A stretch of DNA of 64,000 bases from Myxococcus landrumus (lineage in GTDB: Bacteria; Myxococcota; Myxococcia; Myxococcales; Myxococcaceae): NCBI RefSeq assembly GCF_017301635.1, contig NZ_CP071091.1, forward strand, positions 9,974,501 to 10,038,500, read 5' to 3'. Below the pieces are notes generated by a model that worked only from the letters and a program-made list of their open reading frames with translations, did no database searches and had not been told where the DNA came from. The translations under genes and the position numbers were made by a program. Shown here in pieces: positions 49,591 through 60,538 of the stretch (position 1 is its first letter; each line of letters begins with the position of its first letter).

Positions 49591-50907
49591 TCAGGGCTTG
49601 CTCAACAGCTCCAGCGCGGAAGAGGTCAACGCCGTGACACCCGTGCGCAGGGTGCGCTCGCGGTCCGGGATGAACCCGGACGAGTGGAGCGACGGCAGCG
49701 GCTCACCGCCCGAGCGGGACTGCTGGAAGCGCCCGGGCTCCACCGCGCCGAGCCACAGCATCACGGCCGGGACTCCCGCGCGGCCGTACTCGGAGAAGTC
49801 CTCGCCGCCCATCACGGGCTGCGCCTCGCCCACGTTCTTCTCGCCCAGCGTGCGAATCAGGGACGCGGTGAGCCTGCGCGTGAGCGCCGGGTCGTTGTAG
49901 GTGGCGGGGGTGCCCTCGGTGACGGAGACGTCGGGAGGCCGCGTCGCGCCCGAGACGAGGGCCTCCGCCTTCACGATGCGCTCGATGCCCGCGAGCAGGG
50001 CCTTGCGCACCTCCGGCTTGTACGAGCGGACGGTGAGCTGGAGCCGGACTTCATCCGGGATGATGTTGTGCTTCGTGCCGCCTTGGATGGAGCCCACCGT
50101 CACCACCCCTGGCTCCAGGGGATGCTTCTCGCGGCTGACCAGGGTCTGGAGGGAGAGCACCGTGCGCGCCGCCATCACCACCGGGTCCACCGTGGTGTGG
50201 GGATACGCGCCGTGGCCGCCCTTGCCGTAGAGCGTGATGTCCACCGAGTCCACGTTCGCCATCGCATAGCCGGGCACGTACTCCACGCGGCCCGCGGGAG
50301 CGGCGGTGGTGTTGTGGAGCGCCACCGCGAAGTCGGGCTTGGGGAAGCGCTTGAAGAGGCCATCGGCCAACATCTTCCGAGCCCCCGCGCCCACCTCCTC
50401 CGCGGGCTGGCCCACCATCATCAAGGTTCCACGCCACTGGTCCTTCTTGCGCGCCAGCAACGTGGCGGTGCCCAGCCACACCGTCATGTGCACGTCATGC
50501 CCGCACGCGTGCATCACCGGCACCGTCTGACCCTCGCCGTTCTTGAGGGTCACCTTGCTGGCGTAGGCCAGTCCCGTCTTCTCCTCCATGGGCAGCCCGT
50601 CCAGGTCCGTGCGCAGCATCACGGTGGGGCCCGGACCGTTGCGCAGCAGGGCCACCACGCCCGTGCCTCCGACGCCCGTGGTGACGTCGAAGCCCAGCTT
50701 GCGCAGGCGCTCGGCGAGCTTCGCGGCGGTCTTCTCTTCCTGGAACGCCAGCTCGGGCGTCTGGTGCAGGTCCCGATAGAACACGTCCAGCTCGGGATAG
50801 AGGCCCTCCAGCGCGCTCAGGACCGGAGAGGGGGGTGCCGCGAGCGAGCGTCCGGTGGGGGAAGCCAGGAGGACGACGAGCAAGGCCAGCAGGGAAGGGC
50901 GGTTCAC
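49591..50907 (-). CDS. Secreted M20D-family amidohydrolase
   Basis: About 438 residues from the GTG at 50907. A signal peptide (MNRPSLLALLVVLLASPTG) leads into an M20D aminoacylase/carboxypeptidase domain: DLHQTPELAFQE, MLRTDLDGLP, HACGHDVHMT, GQPAEEVGAGA and a dimerisation domain (GKGGHGAYPHTTVDP). Related enzymes hydrolyse N-acyl amino acids or hippurate. It lies 22 bp upstream of the DUF885 lipoprotein gene on the same strand, so two exported hydrolases may be made together. The longer frame to 51192 overlaps the SDR gene antisense-like and was cut. Confidence 0.88.
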   Translation of the reverse strand: MNRPSLLALLVVLLASPTGRSLAAPPSPVLSALEGLYPELDVFYRDLHQTPELAFQEEKTAAKLAERLRKLGFDVTTGVGGTGVVALLRNGPGPTVMLRTDLDGLPMEEKTGLAYASKVTLKNGEGQTVPVMHACGHDVHMTVWLGTATLLARKKDQWRGTLMMVGQPAEEVGAGARKMLADGLFKRFPKPDFAVALHNTTAAPAGRVEYVPGYAMANVDSVDITLYGKGGHGAYPHTTVDPVVMAARTVLSLQTLVSREKHPLEPGVVTVGSIQGGTKHNIIPDEVRLQLTVRSYKPEVRKALLAGIERIVKAEALVSGATRPPDVSVTEGTPATYNDPALTRRLTASLIRTLGEKNVGEAQPVMGGEDFSEYGRAGVPAVMLWLGAVEPGRFQQSRSGGEPLPSLHSSGFIPDRERTLRTGVTALTSSALELLSKP

Positions 50908-50960
50908 CAGGAGGTCTCCGGTCCGTTGCGAGGGCGGCGCTACTACACCACATCGGTGTC

Positions 50961-52052
50961 CTAGGCGGCGCGCGTCAGCGAGGCGGCCTGGGCTCGCGCG
51001 ACGTCCGGCGAGAAGCCCGTGTCCCGCAGGAAGTCGAACCACCGCTCCAGCACCGTGGACACGGGAGGCAGCTCCAGTCCCATGCGCCGCGCCACCGCGA
51101 GGGAGGGCTCCACCGGGTAGCGGGCCGTGTCGAGGAAGTCGAGTGACTCCGTCGCCGTCCCGAGCAGCCGCTCCGGCAACCAGCGCACCCATGACACGGG
51201 AAGGGCGATGCGGGGCGCCCGCCGTCCCGAGCGTTCCGCCGCCCAGCGCAGCAGCGCATGGAGCGATGGTGTCGCCGGGTCCAGCAGCGTGTATTCCTGC
51301 CCCACCGTCTCGGGAAGCGCCACGACTCCCGCGAGGAACCGCGCCACGGTGTCCACGGCCACGACGGGGACGAAGGTCTCCGGAGTGCCCAGCAGGATGG
51401 GCATGTCTCCCGCGTGGATGCGCTGCACCGTGTCCCCCAGGCCCAGGCGCTGCACCGTGGCGCCGGTGCGGCTGTCTCCCACGACGGAGGCGGGATGCAC
51501 CGACGTGATGGGCACGCCGAGTCGTGCCGCGGTCTCCAATGCCACCCGGTGCGCGAGGGCCTTCGAGGCCTCATAGGCTCCCGAGCCCGAGAAGCCCACC
51601 TCGGGAGCGGGGACGACGGCGCCCGCCGCATCGAGCCGAGGACCGATGCGATATCCCCCCACGAGCACGAGCCGCCGCGGCATGGGCAGTCGAGACGCCA
51701 GCTCCACCACGGCGCGAGTCCCCTCGACATTGGTCCGCCGCGCCAGTTCAGCAGGCAGGTGCCATGCGAAGCGAGCGCCCAGATGGAACACATCCCGGAC
51801 GCCCTCGAGGGACGCTTCATCCGAGGGGCTGAGTCCCAGTCGAGGAGCGTCCAGGTCTCCTTCCAGGAACACGAGCTGGCGCGGCTCGCCCCCAAGCGCC
51901 GCCACCCAGTCTCGATACTCCTGTGCCCGCGCCTGGACGTTGCGCGACAGCAGGGCCACACGTCGTCCCTGCCGCGTGAGCTCCGGCACGAGCCACCGTC
52001 CGATGAGCCCCGTGGCGCCGATGACCAGGGAATCCGCTGATGTGTTCGTCAT
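50961..52052 (-). CDS. Extended SDR / NAD(P)-dependent epimerase-like protein
   Basis: The 363-residue product has a Rossmann motif VIGATGLIGRWLVPEL and an extended-SDR active site with YEASKALAHRVALE (Tyr-x-x-x-Lys), as in epimerases and dihydroflavonol-reductase-like enzymes. It is downstream of a TetR gene, with an operator-like motif in the 84-bp gap, so it is probably the TetR target. The substrate is unknown. Confidence 0.85.
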   Translation of the reverse strand: MTNTSADSLVIGATGLIGRWLVPELTRQGRRVALLSRNVQARAQEYRDWVAALGGEPRQLVFLEGDLDAPRLGLSPSDEASLEGVRDVFHLGARFAWHLPAELARRTNVEGTRAVVELASRLPMPRRLVLVGGYRIGPRLDAAGAVVPAPEVGFSGSGAYEASKALAHRVALETAARLGVPITSVHPASVVGDSRTGATVQRLGLGDTVQRIHAGDMPILLGTPETFVPVVAVDTVARFLAGVVALPETVGQEYTLLDPATPSLHALLRWAAERSGRRAPRIALPVSWVRWLPERLLGTATESLDFLDTARYPVEPSLAVARRMGLELPPVSTVLERWFDFLRDTGFSPDVARAQAASLTRAA

Positions 52053-52070
52053 GGTGTCTCCTCTTTATGT

Positions 52071-52087
52071 AGACCGGTTTGCATATT
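52071..52087. promoter_or_regulatory. TetR-operator-like motif before the SDR gene
   Basis: AGACCGGTTTGCATATT shares ACCGGT-N3-CATATT, in the same orientation, with a copy upstream of the TetR gene (52722-52738). It ends 19 bp from the SDR start. ACCGGT is self-complementary, and TAGACCGGTCTA-like operators are known for several TetR regulators. Confidence 0.6.
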
Positions 52088-52136
52088 CTATAGGTGCGGC
52101 GAAAGGCCCCTGCTTTGTCGGCGAAGGGCCACGGTG

Positions 52137-52709
52137 TCAGTCCAGCGAGAGCAGGCGCTCCAGTTCCTTCGACAGTTCGTCCACGGGGGCGCGGCTGCGG
52201 TGGGCGCGCATGAGGAGCAGCGCCCCTTCGATGGAGGAGAACAGCAGCGCCGAGCGTCGGCGGGACTCCGTGGGCGTGAAGCCCTCCGTGCGGAGCCGCT
52301 CCGTGAGGAGCTGTTGCCACATGCGCAGGGCCTCGGCGGCGGCGGCGCGGACGGGCTCGGGCGTCGCACCCGAGGAGAGGACGACGGCCGAGACAGGACA
52401 GCCCTTCTCGAAGCCAGAGGACTCGGCGCGGTCCGCCAGCACGGTGAGCGCGCGGCGCAGTCCCGCCACCAGTCCCTTCGCCGAACCGAGGTGCTCCTCG
52501 AGCAGCCGCGTCACCTCGGAGGCGGAGGCCTGAAGCGCCTCCACGGCAAGCTGCTCCTTGCCCCCGGGGAAATGAAAGTAGAGCGACCCCCGAGGCGCCT
52601 TGCCTGCCTCGAGCAGCTCCTGGATGCCCGCACCGGCATAGCCGGAGCGCTCCAGCATCTCCGCCGCCGCGGCAATCATCCGGCGGCGCGTGTCTTCACC
52701 CTTGCTCAC
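52137..52709 (-). CDS. TetR-family transcriptional regulator
   Basis: The 190-residue product has an N-terminal helix-turn-helix (about 10-55; RRRMIAAAAEMLERSGYAG then GSLYFHFPGGKEQL) and a C-terminal helical ligand domain with a Cys at the KGCPVSAVV loop, as in AcuR/DhaR-like repressors. The start is a GTG. Identical-orientation ACCGGT motifs precede both it and the SDR gene, suggesting that it represses itself and the SDR. Confidence 0.9.
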   Translation of the reverse strand: MSKGEDTRRRMIAAAAEMLERSGYAGAGIQELLEAGKAPRGSLYFHFPGGKEQLAVEALQASASEVTRLLEEHLGSAKGLVAGLRRALTVLADRAESSGFEKGCPVSAVVLSSGATPEPVRAAAAEALRMWQQLLTERLRTEGFTPTESRRRSALLFSSIEGALLLMRAHRSRAPVDELSKELERLLSLD

Positions 52710-52721
52710 GCCCGGATGAAT

Positions 52722-52738
52722 ATACCGGTCGTCATATT
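52722..52738. promoter_or_regulatory. TetR-operator-like motif before the TetR gene
   Basis: ATACCGGTCGTCATATT matches the copy at 52071-52087 in 13 of 17 positions (ACCGGT-N3-CATATT). It is 13 bp upstream of the TetR start, where it would block transcription of its own gene. Confidence 0.6.
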
Positions 52739-52763
52739 TTGTCGAGCCGTTCTGACGCCAGGC

Positions 52764-53447
52764 TCAGCGGCGGCTCTTGCCCAGCCTGCCCACGTAGATG
52801 ACGTGGCGGGGGCCCTTGGTGCCGTGGGCGTGGGGGTGGAGGACCTCGACGGTGAAGCCGCACTTCTCCAGGCGCCGCTCGAAGCCGGCGGCGGGGCCGG
52901 CGCTCCAGATGGCCAGGCTGCCGCCGGAGCGGAGGGCCTGGGCGGCGGTGCTGAGCCCGGACACGCCATAGAGGCCCTGGTTGTCGGGGTGGGTGAGGGC
53001 GCTGGGGCCGTTGTCCACGTCGAGCAGGATGGTGTCGAACGAAGCGGAGTGGCGCTTCATCACGAGTCCGACATCCCCTTCGATGACGGTGACGCGAGGG
53101 TCCTCCAGCGGCGCCTTGGCCAGCGGCGCCAGGTGCGGGCCCCGGTTCCAGGTGACGACGGTGGGGAGCAGCTCCGCCACGGAGACGCGAACCCCCGGGC
53201 CCACCTGGTCCAGCACGGCGCGCACGGTGTAGCCGAAGCCGAGCCCACCGACGAGCACTCGCCCGGTGCCCCGGCTCACCAGGTCCGCGCAGCCCGCGCG
53301 CGCCAGCGCCTCCTCCGAGCCATGCATCCGACTGGACATCAGCGTCTGTCCGCGCACGCGCAGGACGTACTCATCCCCTCGGCGGACGAGGGTGAGCTCG
53401 CCGACCTCCGGAACGTTCGCGCTTTCGAGTGTCTCCCAGGGCTTCAT
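52764..53447 (-). CDS. Spermidine-synthase-like methyltransferase-fold protein
   Basis: The 227-residue product has a Rossmann motif VLVGGLGFGYTVRAVLD, an acidic strand-2 end (VAELLPTVV) and FDTILLDVDNGPSAL. It keeps Asp residues in that motif but lacks the N-terminal beta-domain of real spermidine synthases. The short form is common in bacteria and of unknown function. This is the third member of the fold in the window, not fused to a membrane domain. Confidence 0.8.
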   Translation of the reverse strand: MKPWETLESANVPEVGELTLVRRGDEYVLRVRGQTLMSSRMHGSEEALARAGCADLVSRGTGRVLVGGLGFGYTVRAVLDQVGPGVRVSVAELLPTVVTWNRGPHLAPLAKAPLEDPRVTVIEGDVGLVMKRHSASFDTILLDVDNGPSALTHPDNQGLYGVSGLSTAAQALRSGGSLAIWSAGPAAGFERRLEKCGFTVEVLHPHAHGTKGPRHVIYVGRLGKSRR

Positions 53448-53613
53448 GCGCCCGGCTCATCGCCTGGAGTGGGCGGGTGGGTCAAGCACTCCTCACGGAA
53501 CACCGGGCCCTTGCGCGATTGCCTGTCCACAACCCCTCGGGCCGTCCGCATCCATACCCGTGCGAGCAGCCGTGAGGAAACGGCGCCCAAGCCCAAGAGG
53601 AGGCACCCAGACC

Positions 53614-54204
53614 ATGAACGAGCGCGAGGCAACCCTGCGGAAGATGGACGCCGAGAAGCAGCGCATCGATGCGCGAATCGCCGAGGTCGAGGCGGAGTCC
53701 GACATCCGCGAGGCGAAGGAAGAGGTGAAGGAGCTGCGCGGTGTGAAGGAGCGCCGCGAAGCGTTCCGCCGCAAGCTGGAGGACCTGCGCCAGCGGGGGA
53801 CGGAGGACTTCGAGCGGGGCAAGCAGGAGCTGTTCCGCGCCTGTGAGGAGACGGGCAAGTCCTTGGATGAAGCGGAGAAGCAGGCGGAGGTGAGGCGAGC
53901 CGCCTATGAGCGAAAGCGCGACGCGGAGCTGCGGCAGATGGGGGCCCAGTTCGACGGCTGGGAGGCGGACATCTCCCGCTCGCGCGCCGAGGACTCGCTC
54001 CTGTCGAAGCAGGAGATGCAGTTCCTGCGCAGCTCCTTCAAGAGCACGGGCGACGCCCTGCGCCGGCTGATGACGTCCAAGGGCGGCGACTGGGCGAGGC
54101 TGCGCAAGGAGTACGAGGCGTCGTGGAACGAGCTGAAGGAGAACTCCCGCAAGATTCGCGCGGACAGCCCCGAGCTGCCCGAGTCTCCGTCGTCCCCGTC
54201 CTGA
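53614..54204 (+). CDS. Coiled-coil protein of unknown function
   Basis: The 196-residue product is almost wholly charged helix (Glu, Lys and Arg about 45%) with heptad-like spacing from residues 1 to 175 and a Pro/Ser-rich end (SPELPESPSSPS). It has no signal or membrane segment, so it is cytoplasmic. AGAGGAGG ten bases upstream fixes the ATG at 53614; the frame is open to 53266. No family is recognised; a structural or partner-binding role is likely. Confidence 0.75.
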   Translation: MNEREATLRKMDAEKQRIDARIAEVEAESDIREAKEEVKELRGVKERREAFRRKLEDLRQRGTEDFERGKQELFRACEETGKSLDEAEKQAEVRRAAYERKRDAELRQMGAQFDGWEADISRSRAEDSLLSKQEMQFLRSSFKSTGDALRRLMTSKGGDWARLRKEYEASWNELKENSRKIRADSPELPESPSSPS

Positions 54205-54241
54205 ACGACGCGGAATCCACCGCTCGAGCGGCACCAAAAAA

Positions 54242-54282
54242 GTGGGCCCCTCTCCCGTCGAGGATGACGGGGAGGGGCCCAC
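54242..54282. terminator. Strong hairpin between converging coiled-coil and clpB genes
   Basis: GTGGGCCCCTCTCCCGTC (54242-54259) pairs with GACGGGGAGGGGCCCAC (54266-54282) around loop GAGGAT. On the minus strand the stem is followed by TTTTTT (complement of 54236-54241), making a good rho-independent terminator for clpB. Confidence 0.9.
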
Positions 54283-54300
54283 GGGATTCTCACGACGGCG

Positions 54301-56925
<2,625 letters not shown>

Positions 56926-57047
56926 ACACCCAACGTAAGGGTCGACTCGTGCTTGGCAAGTTGACTCGGTGCGTCAAAATTGCGCCTGCGTCTGTGCCAG
57001 AAGCAGAATACTTTGAACTCCTGGTAGCGGCTGGCTTTTCGAGGTGC

Positions 57048-57692
57048 TTGAGTTGCCAGAGGGGGCGCGGCTCGGTTATAGGCGGCGCCCAACCTCGGGG
57101 GGCTGAACACCTGGAAGCGCACGGCGGTTACCTCATTCGACTCGAGAGCTTTGGCGGGCTGGAGCTGCTCCAGCAGGCCCGCGAAGCCTTGCACCTGGAC
57201 GGCGCGTTGGCCGCGACCGGGTTGCAGGTGTCGGTCAATCGGCGCCGCAAGGTGGTTCGGCTGGCCTACGTGGCCCCTTTCACGCAAGGCCGCCCGGGTG
57301 CCCATTGGTATGCCGCGCACCACGCGCTTCCCCGGCTGCTTTCCCGCGCGGCCAACGCCACCGTGCATGCGTATGTGTATGACCCGGACGAGGGCGAGGA
57401 AGTCATCGCCTACGGCAACGGTCGGCGCGTGGGCGGCGAGCGGGTGGTCTACGAGAACGTGGATCTCCCCGAGGGCAAGCCGGAAGACCTCGACGAGGCG
57501 GCCTTCAAGCACATGCAGTCACGGTGGCCCCTGGGGCACCTGGCGCATGTCTTCGGGTTGTCGCGGCAGGAGCTGCTGAAGCTGCCCCTGGCGGCGCAGG
57601 GGCGGGTGCTCGTGTTGGAGGGTACCCCGGCGGACGCGGACGCGGCGCTGGAGGCCCTGTTGCCGGTCTCCGTGGCGCCCCACGCCCACTGA
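57048..57692 (+). CDS. Conserved-looking hypothetical protein
   Basis: The reliable part begins about 57111-57130 and has no signal or membrane segment. Visible sequence includes VSVNRRRKVVRLAYVAPF, YAAHHALPRLLSRAANATV and a C-terminal VLVLEGTPADADAALEALL. The start is uncertain: a GTG at 56949, a TTG at 57048 or a CTG at 57111 (with GGGGGG upstream) are possible. DNA upstream of 57110 is AT-richer and may be promoter shared divergently with clpB. No family is recognised. Confidence 0.6.
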   Translation: MSCQRGRGSVIGGAQPRGAEHLEAHGGYLIRLESFGGLELLQQAREALHLDGALAATGLQVSVNRRRKVVRLAYVAPFTQGRPGAHWYAAHHALPRLLSRAANATVHAYVYDPDEGEEVIAYGNGRRVGGERVVYENVDLPEGKPEDLDEAAFKHMQSRWPLGHLAHVFGLSRQELLKLPLAAQGRVLVLEGTPADADAALEALLPVSVAPHAH

Positions 57693-57708
57693 CGTCGAAG
57701 CCAGGCGA

Positions 57709-58359
57709 CTACGAGTCGGCCGCGGGGCGGTCTCTCGTCACCAGGGCTGCGCGCACGGAGTCGCTGCGGAAGAACTGCCCGAGCAGGGCGAAGGTGCCCG
57801 CGATGAGGGCGGTTCCCGCGACAGTGAAGCCCAGGCTCATCATCTGCGTCACCGTGGAGACCATCTCCGCGGCGGCGGGGTCCTGGTACTCGGGGCGCTT
57901 GATGAGCATCTGCGAGACGGCGCTGCTGGTGCGGCGGGCGACCACGGCCCACTGGGCGCCGTCGATGGTGCGCAGCACCGCCACCGCGATGGCCGCGCGT
58001 CCGAGCATCAGCCTGATGCGCTCCAGCGGCATCCCATGAGGCCGCAGGATTCGGCCCGCGGACACGAAGACGACGGCGCACGCGATGGCGAGCACCCCCA
58101 TCAGCAGGGCGCGAGGCTCTCGCATGGGCTCCAGCGCCTGGTACTGCGCCTCCAGCAGCCGCTGGAAGTCGGCGGGGTCATTGCCGAGGAGGACTGGCGA
58201 GCCCGCTTCCATCCGCCGTGAGCGGGATTCGAAGAAGTGGGCCAGCTCCGTGGCCTCGCTGATCGCCGCCCAGCCAGTGAGCGCGGCGAGCACCATGCAG
58301 GTGATGGCGGCGAAGCGAATGGGCTTGGGCAAGCTGTCCGACTTGGGAGGCGACACCAT
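57709..58359 (-). CDS. Integral membrane protein of unknown function
   Basis: The product of about 216 residues has four hydrophobic segments (near 15-32, 88-108, 115-130 and 170-195). The ATG at 58359 shares a base with the DUF1844 stop (a GTG at 58362 is also possible), so the two are coupled. It is the last gene of a three-gene operon. Function is unknown. Confidence 0.7.
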   Translation of the reverse strand: MVSPPKSDSLPKPIRFAAITCMVLAALTGWAAISEATELAHFFESRSRRMEAGSPVLLGNDPADFQRLLEAQYQALEPMREPRALLMGVLAIACAVVFVSAGRILRPHGMPLERIRLMLGRAAIAVAVLRTIDGAQWAVVARRTSSAVSQMLIKRPEYQDPAAAEMVSTVTQMMSLGFTVAGTALIAGTFALLGQFFRSDSVRAALVTRDRPAADS

Positions 58360-58673
58360 CACCGCTTGCTTGCCTCCACGAAGCGCAGGCGCATGTCCGC
58401 GAGCAGGCCGTCGAAGAGCTTCTCTTCGTCGACGGTGAGGTTGCCTCGCGTCTTCTCGCGCAGCATCGACAACAGCTCCAGGTTCTGCCGGGCCAGCGGC
58501 AGGTCCTTGCTCGTCTGGCCCGTCTCCGGATTCGGAGCATCACCGAGGTAGATGAGCACCGCGGTGCCCAACCCCACGATGAACGTGCTGAAGGAGATGG
58601 CCTCCTCGGACGCGGAGCGCGCTTCCCCCCGCATCACGAAGGTCTCGCCGCGCTTCTCGTCCACGGGGCTCAT
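58359..58673 (-). CDS. DUF1844-family protein
   Basis: The 104-residue product has a hydrophobic segment SFSTFIVGLGTAVLIYLG (near 28-45) and a helical tail with LPLARQNLELLSML and DEEKLFDGLLADMRLRF, typical of DUF1844. Function is unknown; the family is widespread in Gram-negative and Acidobacterial genomes. It overlaps both neighbours by about four bases. Confidence 0.85.
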   Translation of the reverse strand: MSPVDEKRGETFVMRGEARSASEEAISFSTFIVGLGTAVLIYLGDAPNPETGQTSKDLPLARQNLELLSMLREKTRGNLTVDEEKLFDGLLADMRLRFVEASKR

Positions 58674-59002
58674 GGGGTGTTGGACTCCCCGCCCTCGTTG
58701 GAAGAGTCGGAGGTGTCGGAAGCGTCGGCGTCGGAAGGAGCGGCGGCCTCCTCCGTGTCACCCTCGTCGTCGGAGGACTCGTCGTCGCTCTCGTCCTCGT
58801 CGTCCATGTCCTCATCATCGTCTTCGTCGTCGTAGTCCTCGACGTCGTCGACCATGAGCGTCTCCACCGGGGTGGCCTTGTCCGCCACGTCCGGCAAGCC
58901 CTTGAGGTGGCGCTCGAGCGCCTTCTCGTCCAACTGGCCCGAGCGCAGGTACCGCTCCGCGGTGCGCTTATCGAGATACTTGGGGTCCACCGTGTCCGCC
59001 AT
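58670..59002 (-). CDS. Small protein with highly acidic tail
   Basis: The 110-residue product has an N-terminal part (1-50; KYLDKRTAERYLRSGQLDE, a possible short helix-turn unit) and then a run of more than 30 Asp/Glu residues and a Ser/Asp-rich end. Such tails can bind basic proteins, RNA-associated proteins or cations. ATGA overlap to DUF1844 places it first in the operon. No homologous function is known to me. Confidence 0.75.
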   Translation of the reverse strand: MADTVDPKYLDKRTAERYLRSGQLDEKALERHLKGLPDVADKATPVETLMVDDVEDYDDEDDDEDMDDEDESDDESSDDEGDTEEAAAPSDADASDTSDSSNEGGESNTP

Positions 59003-59095
59003 GTTTCAAATCCTCAGAATTGCTTGGAAAACAGCGCGCCACCTTATAGCAGAGGGGCCGCCTGTCAACGCCGCCGTCCCGTCTTCCTGGTGCCG

Positions 59096-59752
59096 ATGAA
59101 CGCCTCGCTTCGTCCACTGCTTCCCCCAGGCCCCTATCTGCTCTGTGACGACACCGTGCGGCCGGACATGCCGCTGGTGTCCAAGGCGGAGCAGTTGCTG
59201 GCGGGTGGGGCTCGGGTGGTGCAGTTGAGGATGAAGCGCACGCCGGTGCGCGAGGCGCTGAAGGTGGCTCGCGAGGTCGTCCAGCTCTGCCGGCGCGCGG
59301 GCGCGGTGTGCCTGCTCAACGACCGGGTGGACCTGGCGCTCCTTTCGGATGCGCATGGCGTACACGTGGGCGACGAGGATGTGCCTCCCGAGGCGGCGCG
59401 CTCGCTGCTCGGGCCTGGGCGCCTGGTGGGTGTCACGGTGCGTGGTGTGGAGGGCGCGGTCGCCGCGCGCGAGGCGGGCGCGGACTATGTGGGCGTGGGC
59501 CCCGTCTTCGGCACGACGACGAAGCAGGTTCCCGCCCCGGTGTTGGGGGTGGAGGGGCTGGCTCGCGTGGTGAGGGGAAGCCCGCTGCCGGTGGTGGGCA
59601 TTGGTGGGGTGGGGTTGGACAACATGGTGCGGGTGGCGGCGACGGGCGTGCATGGCGCGGCGGTGGTTTCAGACGCGCTGCTCGCCCAGGACATCGCCGG
59701 GCGCGTGCGCTTGCTCGCCAGCGCGTTTGAACAGGGGCGAGTGGGGGGGTAG
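59096..59752 (+). CDS. thiE: Thiamine-phosphate synthase ThiE
   Basis: The 218-residue TIM-barrel product has VVQLRMK (near Gln), LLNDRVDLALLSDAHGVHVG (phosphate and Mg site) and GVGPVFGTTTK, which defines ThiE. It couples HMP-PP with thiazole phosphate to make thiamine monophosphate. The ATG at 59096 begins the natural N-terminus; the frame is open to 58907. It is first of three co-directional genes. Confidence 0.93.
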   Translation: MNASLRPLLPPGPYLLCDDTVRPDMPLVSKAEQLLAGGARVVQLRMKRTPVREALKVAREVVQLCRRAGAVCLLNDRVDLALLSDAHGVHVGDEDVPPEAARSLLGPGRLVGVTVRGVEGAVAAREAGADYVGVGPVFGTTTKQVPAPVLGVEGLARVVRGSPLPVVGIGGVGLDNMVRVAATGVHGAAVVSDALLAQDIAGRVRLLASAFEQGRVGG

Positions 59753-59773
59753 GTTCGACCGACGGACCCCCAC

Positions 59774-60538
59774 ATGAACAATCACCCGCGACATCATGGC
59801 CAGCCGCCCCGGCGGCCCAACATTGGCATCACCCCGGATTGGAGCCAGCCGGAGGATTCGCCCTTCGCGCGGTACGAGCTGAAAGTGCCCTATGCGGAGG
59901 CCGTGCTGCGCGCGGGTGGGCTTCCCTTCGTGTTGCCGTACGCGGATGACCCCACGTGCGTGGATGCGTACCTGGACCGGGTGTCGGGTCTGCTCGTCAC
60001 CGGTGGCGCGTTCGACATTCCCCCCGAGGCCTATGGAGAGACGGCCCGCGAGGGATTGGGCGCGCTGAAGGAGGGCCGCACGGCGTTCGAGGCGGCGCTG
60101 ATGCGCGGGGCGCTCAAGCGCAACATTCCGGTGCTGGGCGTGTGTGGCGGCATGCAGTTGCTCAACGTGGTGCTGGGCGGGACGCTGTTCCAGGACATCG
60201 GCCGCGAGGTGCAGGGGGCTCGTGAGCACGAGCAGAAGCATGACCGGACGCAGCCCCAGCATCCGGTGGACGTGCGCAGCGGCACGTTGTTGGCGGAGGC
60301 GGTGGGGCATGGGCAGTTGATGGTGAACTCCACGCACCATCAGGCGGTGCGCAGCGCGGGCACGGATGTGAGCATCACCGCGCTGGCGCCGGATGGCGTG
60401 GTGGAGGCCATCGAGTCCACGGTGCATGCCTTCGCGGTGGGCGTGCAGTGGCATCCCGAGTACATGTCCACGACGATTCCCGTGCATGTGGGGCTGTACA
60501 AGTCCTTCGTGCAGAAGGCGCGAGAGCATCGGCGGTGA
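59774..60538 (+). CDS. Class I glutamine amidotransferase-like hydrolase (PuuD-type)
   Basis: The 254-residue product belongs to the gamma-glutamyl-GABA hydrolase group: GVCGGMQLLN with the nucleophile C124, a THH-x-QAV motif and GVQWHPEY with the catalytic His and Glu. Family members hydrolyse gamma-glutamyl amides. It is located between thiE and a thiD-like kinase and overlaps the latter by four bases, a context not usual for PuuD. A role in thiamine-related chemistry is possible but unproven. Confidence 0.85.
   Translation: MNNHPRHHGQPPRRPNIGITPDWSQPEDSPFARYELKVPYAEAVLRAGGLPFVLPYADDPTCVDAYLDRVSGLLVTGGAFDIPPEAYGETAREGLGALKEGRTAFEAALMRGALKRNIPVLGVCGGMQLLNVVLGGTLFQDIGREVQGAREHEQKHDRTQPQHPVDVRSGTLLAEAVGHGQLMVNSTHHQAVRSAGTDVSITALAPDGVVEAIESTVHAFAVGVQWHPEYMSTTIPVHVGLYKSFVQKAREHRR

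Noticed and set aside
58690..58850. Microsatellite-like TCGTCG/TCATCG tracts
   Set aside because: They encode the acidic tail of a real gene in varied codons and are not a separate repeat element.
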